Assembly (NCBI GenBank): GCA_935421135.1
Contig: OW285187.1
Coordinates: forward strand, 17,291,429 to 17,355,428
Length of the DNA stretch: 64,000 nucleotides
Reading direction: 5' to 3'
DNA from: Bugulina stolonifera
Lineage: Eukaryota > Bryozoa > Gymnolaemata > Cheilostomatida > Bugulidae
A model generated the notes under the pieces. That model saw only the letters and a list, made by a program, of their open reading frames with translations, did not search any database and was not told where the DNA came from. Within the stretch, counting starts at the first letter, position 1. The number at the start of each line of letters is the position of its first letter. A program made the translations under genes and the position numbers. This document shows positions 1-11,500 of the stretch, one piece after another.

Positions 1-287
1 TAGGCCTAGAGGCGTAGAATTATATGTACGTGAGTGATATGAATATTTCAATAGGTGCACGTGGATAAGTGGATTGGTGTACTAAAGTGTAGTTCTAATA
101 CACATACTGTTATTATGTTATTAAAAAAGCAGGTCTAAAGAAAATTCAAACTCTCAACAATGAGAGGTCTGTTATTAATCAAAGGTGACTATCAAGGAAT
201 CATAACCTAGTTTTTGTTCAAATTTTCTCCAATGTTGGCACGCTTGCAAGACTCGACTATTGTGAACAGTTTTACTTTCAGAGCATC

Positions 288-3200
288 ATGAGTTATCATA
301 GAAAGTTACTGGCCATGGCCAAAGTTTCTAAACAAACAGAAAGATATGAAGATATGGCAGAATATTTGAAAATGTTGGCGATACTCAGAGGTGCATTGAA
401 CGTAGAAGAAAGAAACCTGTTAAATGTTGCTTACAAAGCTATTGTTTCAGACCGAAGAGCAGCATGGTTTGTTGTGTCTCGTATAGAAAGCAGTCTTGAA
501 AACCCCATTTTTGCAGAGGAGCTGAAAGTCTTTCGTGAAAAACTAGAGAAGGAGCTTTCTACCCTAACAGGTGGCCTCTTGGTAAGAGACTATAAGTCTA
601 TTATAGCTAATATGTCGTTGCAAAAAAGTTTTAGCTGAAAGTTGTCATAATGTCAGCATTAAGAACCTTCATATCTTAGAATTCTGGCCCAGTAACCTGA
701 ACCAATGAATGTTTAAATATTAGTAGGGTATGTGTCTCTTGTATCGAGCTTTAAAGCGAATGGGTAAACTGCCAAATTACTAGAATATATGTCATTTTTG
801 TAATATAGCTGTTTCATTGACCAAGTAAAATGCATTTTTAATAGTAAGGAGTTCTCAAGTTTTTCATCAACAAAAGTAAAGACCAATCTGTCTGAAGGGA
901 ACAAACCGGAAGCTTTTAGCTAACTCCATTCAGAGAATATTTCATTGCAATTATGGAGAAGCAAACTCCAACTTTTCTTCTGTAGGCATACTGTGTATAA
1001 CTACATAATATTATATACAATGTAGTATAATTAGTATATTGCACCATCTCTCTAACAGATTCTAGCAGTTTGTAGACATCTAAAGTATTTATTCTCCAGG
1101 AACTCCTTTCTCTTAGTCTAAATAATAATAGTTACCACTGTTATGGTGGAGATTGAGTGAATTACAGTCATATTTGGTTCATCTGATTATTATTCACTGA
1201 ACATCACCGAGCTGCACTAATCCACTGAAAGTAATGCTAACACCTGTTGTTGCTGGTTACGCTGAGATATCATGAACCCTGAGGTTTCACTCCTGCAGCC
1301 TACTTACTCATCCAACTATAAGTCATTCAAATTGCTGTAGAAAATGTTTCCTGTTGCACAACTTTCTTAGTTACTCGTTTTGTATCTAAATAGCAAGTTG
1401 ATTTTAGAAACTCTTGGACGAGACGCTTCTCCGCAATGCCAGTAGTATATCAGAGGAGGTGTTCTACCTGAGATTAAAAGGTGATTACTATAGATACCAG
1501 TCTGAATACGCAGTTGCTGATCAGCAAATGGGTGAGCAACTTATTTTCATGTTGTTAAATTAAATACATAGTAGGCCTACTCTAAAATTATGAGTTGGCA
1601 CAGTTAGATGGTACACTTTTAAGATCAAGCCGGTATTGCTTTTTCTATATTAAAAGCTTTTTATGAATTTAACTGGACCTTCATTGATTTATGAAAATTT
1701 CAGAATATTGATGCCTCCTAGAAAGCTAAAACTGGGGTTTTGAATTTTAACTTGTATTACAGTTCAGAAAATACTTCTAAAATTTTAAAAAGTCAACAGA
1801 ATGATCTTTGGCTTCTAGTATTTCAAACAAACCATGACAATCCAACTGGAAACTTTTGGGTGCTGGTAATCATATAGTATTCTACTGTTGCTTTTCATGT
1901 AGATACCACCCTTAGGTAACATACGTACTAAATGAATAGATATATTTACTAACTGACTATTTATCCGTGATGTTCAGAGTGGTGAGGACAGGAGGTACTA
2001 CAGCTAACTAACACTGTATATATTGGTAGATCTTGTCAAGAAAACTCAGGACACGTATAGTATGGCTATTGGTAAGGCGGAGGGGCTACATGTTACCGAC
2101 CCGGTCAGACTTAGCTTAGCTGTCAACTATGCTGTATTCCAGTATGAGACGACTAACGACTATGAGAATGCTGTCTCTTACTCCCAGAAGGTGACTCACC
2201 AATGTTTGAATTATATGCCATTATGTTGATAGAAATGAATTTTTCATTGAGAATATACATGTCTGTAATAAAGTACCATGTGAAATGGACAGATAGGCTC
2301 TGTATACTCATCTGATGAGAAAGTTTTAGTATATTTACTATTATGCCGTGCCCATAATGCAGTCTTTATCGAACCGACCGACTGCTAAAGAGAGAGAGTA
2401 TATAGAGTGATATTATACAGTAATTAACAGGGTTCAGTTTATGTACATGTACTATATCCAGAGTATTTGATACCAAACTGTAGGAGGTATAGCTGAGATA
2501 GCGGGTCACAGATGTAGTCTCCTTACGGCTCAATTTTGTGTATTTTTCACTTTTAGACATCAACTGACTTTGGTGATGTGAACTTCATAGGTAATACACT
2601 GCTCAGTTTGATGCTTGAGTTGCTGTGCATTCTGTGTGGTGTGTTTTGGGAGACACTGATAATCTGTACTTTTCTAAGAGTTGTGTTCTGTTGTACTGGT
2701 TCTGTACAGTACATTGCAGTCAGTACAGTACAGTCAGTACAGTACAGTCAGTAGTTAACTGTACTGTACAGTGCAGCGCAGTCAGTACAGTGCAGTCAGT
2801 ACATTGCAGTCAGTACAGAGCAGTCGGTACAGAGCAGTCAGTACAGTGCAGTCAGTGCATTGCAGTCAGTACAGAGCAGTCAGTACATTGCAGTCAGTAC
2901 AGAGCAGTCAGTACAGTGCAGTCAGTACATTGCAGTCAGTACAGAGCAGTCAGTACAGAGCAGTCAGTACAGTGCAGTCAGTGCATTGCAGTCAGTACAG
3001 AGCAGTCAGTACATTGCAGTCAGTACATTGCAGTCAGTGCAGTGCAGTTAGTATAGTGCAGTCAGTACACTATGTGCTATGCAGGCTGTGAAATAAACAT
3101 CACAAGCATACAGTTAGTAGTAGTACTATATTACTGTATGTTGCTGTTAGTAGTAGTAATATATTACTGTATGCTGCTGTTAGTAGTAGTACTATATTAC

Positions 3201-4587
3201 TGTATGCTGCTGTTAGTAGTAGTACTATATTACTGCATGCTGCTGTTAGTAGTAGTAATATATTACTGTATGCTGCTGTTAGTAGTAGTACTATATTACT
3301 GTATGCTGCTGTTAGTAGTAGTAATATATTACTGTATGCTGCTGTTAATAGTAGTACTAAATTACTGTATGCTGCTGTTATTAGCCTTCAAAGTACTACT
3401 TGTCATACATTGCTTTGCTTTCATTGCTTGTCTTTCTCACAGTGTGTGCTAATTATAAGACAGTCTCGATGTGGCATAGGGTTGATAGTTTCATGGTTGG
3501 TGGTGGTAGTGGACATGGTGTGTTATTTTTTGTCTGAGATGATTATACTGATACTATGTTTTGTTTACAAACACCGGTAGGTTTATGATGATGCTATCTC
3601 CCAATTAGATGACGTTAAGAGTGACACTTTCCAGGATTGTATGAGCCTCCTGCAGATCCTCAGAGCAAACATTGAGGTGAGTTTATAACATCCTCGGCTA
3701 TTACAACAGTAGTTGGTCAATATATCACCAGTAGCTGGGCAGTATTACGTCAGCAGTTGGTCAGTATTATGTCAGCAGTTGGTCAGTACTACATCAGTAG
3801 TTGGCCAGTAAAATCAGTAGTTGGTCAGTATAAAGGCTGGGCTACAAGAGAGTCCTTCAGCTGAGCAACTTTATTGTTTTTTGGCACGCCCCTATAAGCA
3901 ATGCAAGCAATGTGGCTCTATAAGCAATGCAAGCAATGTGGCTCTATAAGCAATGCAAGCAATGTGGCTCTATAAGCAATGCAAGCAATGTGGCTCTATA
4001 AGCAATGCAAGCAATGTGGCTCTATAAGCAATGCAAGCAATGTGGCTCTATAAGCAATGCAAGCAATGTGGCTCTATAAGCAATGCAAGCAATGTGCAGT
4101 ACCAGTCCACCAGTGGCCACGATTAATATCCAGCCAATCATCAAAGCTTTTTTAAATAAATTATATAATTAGAGTCGTTGTATCTAACATTAACCAATCA
4201 CAACAGCTCTCCTTGACACTGTGGGCTGACAACGTGGACTGCTTGGGCCGAAAAGACCAAGATGTTGGTCTTTGCATAGCCTAACAACGCATCGATTTGC
4301 TCTAGAATGAGGCTACAAAGCCCAGTCTTGACACCTGCAATTAATCAGCATATCATCAGTAGCTGGTCAGTTATTTCATTTTCTTTTTCCATAATCATTT
4401 TTGTGTCCTATAATCAGCTCTAAAACCCAATTGCTTTTTGTCTTCTCTTAGCTATAACCAATCCCAATGCATGTGTTGTACCGATAGTATCATTGTATTG
4501 TAGGGGTGGGCAGCGGAGAGGCCTAAAGAACCTGAAGTTTTGAGTGATGATTCAAGTGAAAGTTGCTGCAGCGACCCTGGTGTCTAG
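288..4587 (+). CDS. 14-3-3 family phosphopeptide-binding adaptor protein (5 exons)
   Basis: Exons 288-581, 1408-1531, 2030-2190, 3581-3676 and 4504-4587 join in frame to 252 residues plus stop, the usual 14-3-3 length. 14-3-3 proteins are dimeric cytosolic adaptors that bind phosphoserine/phosphothreonine motifs in many signalling partners. The conserved VEERNLL..AYK block is at about residues 39-50. The phosphate-binding basic residues appear as K50, R57 and R127-Y128 (in GDYYRY), matching known family positions. The later RLSLAVNYAVFQYE segment corresponds to the family RLGLALNFSVFYYE helix. Introns are GT-AG with consistent phases (0, 1, 0, 0). The C-terminal tail after the conserved Trp is acidic and Ser/Cys-rich, as variable 14-3-3 tails often are. 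Overall the sequence is clearly diverged from textbook isoforms, so no isoform symbol is given. Confidence 0.93.
2704..3070. repeat. 14-bp minisatellite in 14-3-3 intron 3
   Basis: About 26 head-to-tail copies of a 14-bp unit of the form GCAGTCAGTACAGA, with variants ending ATT, AGT or GCATT. Because the unit lacks stop codons in several registers, overlapping open frames appear in all three plus frames. These are repeat artefacts, not genes. Confidence 0.92.
3108..3385. repeat. 33-bp minisatellite in 14-3-3 intron 3
   Basis: About eight copies of a 33-bp unit containing GCTGTTAGTAGTAGTA followed by a CTATATTACTGTAT-type half. The period is a multiple of three, so one frame stays open and reads as an 11-residue hydrophobic repeat. 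It sits wholly inside an intron, between exons 3 and 4. Confidence 0.9.
3711..3835. repeat. degenerate ~22-bp tandem repeat in 14-3-3 intron 4
   Basis: Five or six imperfect copies of a unit like AGTTGGTCAGTATTATGTC begin about 35 bp after the donor of exon 4. The unit shares the GTCAGTA word with the 14-bp minisatellite in the preceding intron. Confidence 0.75.
3894..4096. repeat. 26-bp minisatellite in 14-3-3 intron 4
   Basis: Nearly eight copies, almost identical, of a 26-bp unit containing AAGCAATGCAAGCAATGTGG and then CTCTAT. Uniformity of the copies suggests recent expansion or homogenisation. Confidence 0.93.
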
Positions 4588-5476
4588 TCTCTCTGGTGCT
4601 GGTGTACTCTCTGGTGCTGGTGTACTCTCTATACCGAAGTATTGATCTCACTTGTAGTGTATGTATGCTATATCATAAGTTTATGGTGTTTTACTACTGG
4701 TCACCAGCCTATATTATTCTATCTATTTATTCAACTATTTTTGAGAATTAATGTCTAGTCTACTTTGTATATGTATACCGTCCTATAATTGTTGTCATAT
4801 AATTTCATACAATCATACTATGGAAATATTTTTTGCTATTGTTTTCTGGTTTCATCTTCAACAGGCGTATTATGTTTTGCTCAATGGTGTGTGTGTGTTT
4901 GTATCTCTAGTTATTTTTCTGCACTTGCCTTAATAAAATTCGGGAGTTATGTTCTCTTGCATCCAACCTGCAAGCTGGTTTTGTTTTATCATGTGAACTG
5001 TTACAAGCACCTCAACCGTTTATCTTTACCATAACATAATGATATGGATTGCATACATAGGAGGTTGGCAAACTAGTGCAAGGAAAGCAATATAACAGTC
5101 TTGACCTTGACACAGCTTAAGATTATAAGAACAATGTTGTGTTCACTGTTTAGACCTACACCTAAATTTAGTATGCAATCATGTAGAACAATGATGCAAA
5201 TAAGTTGCTAGGAATTATTAGGAAAAGAATCAAATTCTCACAAGTATTTATTAGCCAGCCACAAAAGTTATAATTACATGCAGTCAATTACTCAGTAATA
5301 TTACAAATTACAATTAATACTAATAAAATCTACATTGAAACAAAAAATTGAAGATATTATTAAACATTTAGAAAATATATTCCATTACTGCACCTACATG
5401 TATTTTAGGTTACCAATGATAATACAGCTTAGTATCAAATTGAATAATTTGTAAATTTTGAAATAAAGGATACAAA
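4588..5476. other. 3' flanks between converging 14-3-3 and GATA genes
   Basis: The 14-3-3 gene (+) and the first GATA gene (-) converge here, so the stretch should be their two 3' untranslated regions plus a short spacer. Short open frames at 4563-5034 overlap the 14-3-3 tail in other frames, show no domain and are not called. Confidence 0.6.
4932..4937 (+). promoter_or_regulatory. candidate polyadenylation signal of the 14-3-3 gene
   Basis: AATAAA lies about 345 bp after the 14-3-3 stop codon on the same strand. It is the first canonical signal seen in the 3' flank; use is inferred from position only. Confidence 0.45.
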
Positions 5477-5482
5477 TTTATT
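5477..5482 (-). promoter_or_regulatory. candidate polyadenylation signal of the downstream GATA gene
   Basis: TTTATT on the plus strand reads AATAAA on the minus strand, about 75 nt past the stop codon of the GATA gene ending at 5558. Position is typical for a short 3' UTR. Confidence 0.5.
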
Positions 5483-5557
5483 TACCTATAAATATTTAGC
5501 TCCCGCAGATAAGATAGTTTTTGATTTCCGTCTCCAGTGTATTTAACATTTAATGCG

Positions 5558-8500
5558 TTACTCTTTAGCTATGGAGGTATTCGAGGGCTCCTCTTTCATA
5601 CCGTTAGAAATGGAGGGTTTTTGGTCAACCTTGAGAGGCATTGGTATGTGTGATGGCATGGCAGGATAGAATTGCATACCTGTGTAATCCCTGTATCTGC
5701 AACAAATGAGACCATTCAACACTTTAATGTTTGCAACTAACTGTGTTACATGCACATAGATCTGCATTTAAAAAGGATGATATAAAATAAAAGAACCTAT
5801 ACAGTATATCAGTAACTTTCTACAAATACAAAGTCATATAAAATAGGTGTGTAGTCAGCAGTCCGCATTGGTCTGCATGAACCTCTAAACATATATTCAG
5901 TAGAGTAGGGAAATGGCAGACACATGGGAAAAGTTGGCATGGAAAAGTAACACTGTGCATCAGCCTCATGGCTACAACAAACAGCAAGGAATTCTTCCTT
6001 ATGTATGGGATTGTCCATCCCTGTACACTTTAGAGCGGACAACTCCATGCATTAGATTGTTATAACTATTAACTACACTCCTGCACATGCACTAATGTAT
6101 GTTGGAGATCATACCTAGCATACTGTTCATCTTTTACAGTTGGCGTATTCATGTGTGCGGATGGAGTGGTAACACCGGCTATGTGTGGGTTCAGTCCAGT
6201 GCTGCTCAGGTACTTCATACTTGGTAAAGTCTGCGAAGCTACTTGGTTGTTGGTATGATTAAATGTTGCATAAGAAGGGGTGGAGTGAAGAACGTTACTT
6301 CCTGTGTTCAAATAAATAATTTTCTGAGCCTCATGATTATCATGTTAGTATAGCGTTATTAAATTATGTCATAAAGTTGTCTTCTCTCTACTAATCAAAG
6401 AGAGCAAGCAACTCCATAACTAAATGCATAAAAACATATAACTTGATATTGTGTTGTAGTGTCATTGGATTAAATTTAAATGTGTACAATGTCATTAATT
6501 TTTGATAGATGCAAGACAATTATAGTACAGTAAGGTAGAACTGTAGTTAGTATATACGTGTAGTTGACACAATAATATGCCTTAGTAGCGTATAGAGAAT
6601 TAGGCGTGAAACAGAGTTCTAGTGAAGATTAATGTATCCTCCTATTTTCTAAACCAAGTATTTTTACGTTGACTTGCTAGTGTGCACTCTTTTTGCTACG
6701 GCACACTGCATATGTCTAAAATTGTAGAAGCAATGTTAGGTCCATTAGATGCGCTGTGATTGCCTGGTGAAATAATGATTGAAATGAATAAAACCAACAC
6801 CTACTATCTTGGGGGGCGGCCGGAGGCGGGTTCATGTGTTGGGATGAGCTTGTGTTGTTGTTGGTGCTGGAGTTACTGCCACTTGATTTACTCTTGGAGC
6901 TACCACTGCTACCGCTTCCTTTCGGTTTCCTCTTTCTTGTCTGAATGCCTTCCTTCTTCATTGAAGGTGGTCGGTTCACCTGTAGAATAGTTCAAAGACT
7001 TGGCAGTTAGAAACACTCAATCTACCAATTTTCATACAAATCAAATGGGAATGCACACAGCTAATTAGTGTCTAGTGTGTATTCACTTATCATATACATG
7101 TAGTGTGGACTGTGGGTTTGTCTGCTCATAAAATGTGAATTTATCAGCTGATACAATCTTGTAGATTGAATTATTAACGTCTTGTATGTTGTGGTACAGT
7201 ATTTATACAGCAGTTTGCAAAATATTTTGTAAAGTAGCCTAATGTAGCTCCTTGCAATGTATATGTAGGTTCCATACATGAAGCTTCGTATATTATTTGG
7301 TTTAACTGTACACTGTTGATAATACTAACAAGTGTGGACAAGGGTGGACAAGGGTCATGCTGTACAAGGAGATAATAATTACACTATGTAGCTTGAAGTA
7401 GAGTCCACAAGCGTTGCATACTGGTTCACCATCATTGTTCCTTCTCCACAGTGTAGTCGTACCAGTGTTGCAATTGGCGCACACTAACCCTGTTCTTCTG
7501 CTCAAACCAGCCTGAAAGAAAATAATTGGGCTAATCTATGCCATGGCATGTAATATCTTGAGTGGACACACAACACCTAATTTTGAGTATGAGCAGTTGT
7601 GAATGTCATGCGAACCTCTAATGGACTAGTCACATGACAATGAAATTGCTAACGAAACGTGAAACGATAACTCCAACAAAATTGTTGAAGATGCTGTTAG
7701 TTCAGCATCTGCATTCAAACTGAGTCAGATCGATAATAATTCATTTCGTTGATGATTTCATTACTGTGTGACTAGTCTTTTACTCCTGATAGCAGCAGTA
7801 TTAGAAGTAGCAGAATTATTCAAAAAATATTTTTTTTCTGTAGCTTCAGATCTTCAGACAGAGTGAGTTACTGTATAACTCTCCAGTCTTTGATACTTAC
7901 TGTGCAATGTGTTTACTTACATGTTTTAATAATTATATAAGTGAAGAATTTATTTGCTATTTAAATATATCATTGCTATTCAAGTGTATTTACCAGTACA
8001 ACTTCATCATGTTCAATGCGGACAAACATGGTGTCAACATTTAGGCTTTGTCCACATTCATCCATTGTCTGCACATGTGCATATACATGTACATGTAACA
8101 CATTTGTACTTTTATACTTTCCTATATAAAATAATGTAGAATCCTACCGTTGAGTTCGACTGTTTCTTAGTTGGAGGTGGGGCCGGTTTTACTTGTAGAG
8201 GTCGGTTCAAACCATTCATTTTCTGATACAGTCCACAGGCATTGCAGAGGTAGTGACCATCTGTGTCACGTCTCCAGAGGGGTGTGTGCATAGCCCCACA
8301 ATTGACACATTCTCTATTCTCTCCAAAGTATGGCTCATCCGCAACTATATTATAAATAAGTTTGTTTTACTTGTGTTCAGGGAAAGCTTATTGTTCTAGG
8401 TAAGGGACATGTAAAAAATATACATATAGATGCATATACATATATATGCAAACGCATGTTTTGGTGTTCTATATCCATCTCATGGGCACTCATAAGCCAA

Positions 8501-11500
8501 CTGTCATTGGGAGAGGACAACTTCAAAACATAATGAATGACGGTCTGCGTAAGTGCCCATGATTTACCCCAGACTTATATATAATACATAATATATATTA
8601 CATATTATGCTGTATATTATATACAATTAATATATATAGCATATTATATATCATATACATGTATATATCTAGCAGTTCTGATTATATTATAGTGTTGCTT
8701 TAAGTGATGGGTGGCCAATTCTGTGTATAAATTTAATATATTATACCATGTACTGTAAGCACATGTATTATAGAACCATGGCAGTATATTCTGTAGGCAT
8801 GTGGGAGCCATGTATTACACAGTAGGTTCAGATTCACGATTCAGTAGTTTGAAGTTGGCTATCATTTATTAGCTTAACTACAAGTATCATTTCCTGTATA
8901 TATTAATGTCTTAAATTCCCTTTTTTAGTTTGTGATGTGTATTTAGTGGCTATTTATAATAATTTTATTATTTCAAATAATCACACAGTTCTAACGTGAT
9001 AGCAGGATGTGGCATAAAATAAATTTATTACCAAAATAATTATTAAAAAAACATCCAAATACATTACATGTAGATTAAGACCACATTATATAGGTGATAA
9101 AATCTCCTTATTCAGTTACTGGTCTTATTATACAACATTATATAATTCTAGTGACAATTAATTTGCCTAGAAAAAACTCATGATTCTATGTAATTATGAT
9201 TTTATAAGCAGATATAGCTATATTCATAACATGACTGATCACTTAAATTTCAATAACAAATTAATGTGTTGCCGCAGCAGATATTATTCTGTCAAATTCA
9301 TTGTACTAACTGGCAGTTATAAAATTTGATAGGTAGTGTACTTCAATATTTTATTTTACACTGTATAAAGGGTTCGTGTATCAAAAACCAAAGTATTTAT
9401 ATTATAGATAATTATATTAGGTAGCATCTATTACGACTTACGAGTTTTCATCTGATATATGTTTATCTGTAGCAGTTGATAAGGCTATTATATTATATCA
9501 GTAGCATCTACTGTATATTATCACTACCTACATTCTAGATGCCTTAGTCATTCCCATCAAGAATACCAAATGGGAATTTCAAGGCAGTTTTACTTTAAAT
9601 CAGTAAATATTTATACTCAATGAGTACGAAGAGATAATTATTTCAAAGTTCAAATTTTTATTTCCTTGAAGCATTGATTATTGCAACTAGTTGTCTTTAT
9701 AAATGATAATCTCTGATACCAGTAGGCTAGAATAAGTCTGCAATAAGATCCGGAAATAGGGGAAATAAATATACTATTCTATTTAATGTAGCAATTGCAT
9801 GTATAAATGATGATGAATTAAAAAGTGGTGCAGTCTACAATTATGCTGTAATGCCGACATTATATTGTAATAAAAAAAATAACAGTAATGCATTTATAGT
9901 TGTATAACATCGTGCCACCATAATATAATATACAGTACATGTATATATTGTAGAATACCCTATCACTTACACTTGGCACTAACATTGTACATTGTACATC
10001 TATAATAAAATTGCTGTAGGACAGCGAATAATGTGATTTTATTATATCCATAATTAGGCATGCACATACAAAAATCACCACTCAATGTTAAAAAGCGTGT
10101 ATATGTATAGTATGTATAAATTACACAGTCATTTATGTTCATTTGTTTATACATGTATGTTCTTATAACAATTATTATAGTCTTCTCTATTTGTATGTTA
10201 GTAATCTTATTAGTCAATAATATAATTTTTGTTACAAACAGTGCATTTTATTGCTATACTAAGAACCATGTATATTTAATACTTAGTGTATTAAATACAT
10301 GCCTATGCATTTATCTGTTACATATTTACATCTTTATTATTATCAGCATATGGCTGTTATACAGGCCTGCACACTGTAGCAGTACCAAGATGGGTTGAAA
10401 TGTTTGTCCACATGATGGAGGCAGGCAGCTATTTCACATGGAACATTATACGCTGCATGGCACTGCGCTATCTTATCAGTGTTATACCATGTCATGAAAG
10501 CCCTGCTGATGATACTGTAGAGCACTATGGAGCACTTATCACTTGGTGTCAATAGTCCATTATGAACAGGTTCTTGTTCCATATTGCTATTTCAAGCCTT
10601 ACCATGTGACAAACTATATAATATTATTGTTTAAAATTAAAACAATTATATAATATGCATCAATTTTTATAACATAAAATTTGCAGTGATTATAAATTAT
10701 GTTTGTAATAGAAACCATAGTCTACACTTTGTATTAACCCATTGGTTGACTTCTTAGTGTGTAAAGCATAGTGTAATATATTTATACATGAATATTACTG
10801 TAGATACAATGTATATACATATTATTCGGTTTCAACATAATTTCTGTCTATTTACCTCCCGCACAGTCCTAATTTACAGGTAAAATAAATATATTGAATT
10901 TTAAACATACTAAATTTTATTCTAGGTTACATAGGGCAGCTATAAATAATTTACAACAGTTGTATACTATATACTTCCTTTATTATAAGTATGTTAAAGC
11001 AAATATCAGGGATAAAAATTAACTTTAGTTGAGTAAAATAAAGGCATGAGAGTAAAATACTCCAAACACTTCAAGTCTATTCACATTTGTTTGATTAGGA
11101 ACAGTAAAGCCATATAAACTTATTAATTATATGGCGACACAGCATCTCTTATCAGAAAGCACACTAAATACGAGTGAATATTAGTGCAGGTGGTAAACAT
11201 ACCAGTTGCTATACAGGTGAGCTTGTTTCATGGCCATCTATTATATTTTGTATGCTCATGATAGTTTGTCTAGCTTACCTTACAGCTTATAGTAAAAGTT
11301 CCTGCTTATAACTCAAACTCACCGTATTAATTTAAAATAAATGTATTTTGTGCCTGAATATTCTATTTTAGCTATTTTATATGACTTTTCGAAACTTAAA
11401 TCAACGTGAGTGTGGAATTTCTATGAATTTAATATGATATTATAAAATATTGAAATTGTCAATATTAATTTGGAGATGTTGGTGTTGATGAATAGTTTTA

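Noticed and set aside
2625..3452. Several overlapping open frames with repeated short peptides in 14-3-3 intron 3
   Set aside because: They are readings of the 14-bp and 33-bp minisatellites in several frames, with no start context, splice fit or domain.
3894..4096. Regular repeats that could look like a CRISPR array
   Set aside because: Units are contiguous tandem copies without unique spacers, in an intron of an animal gene.
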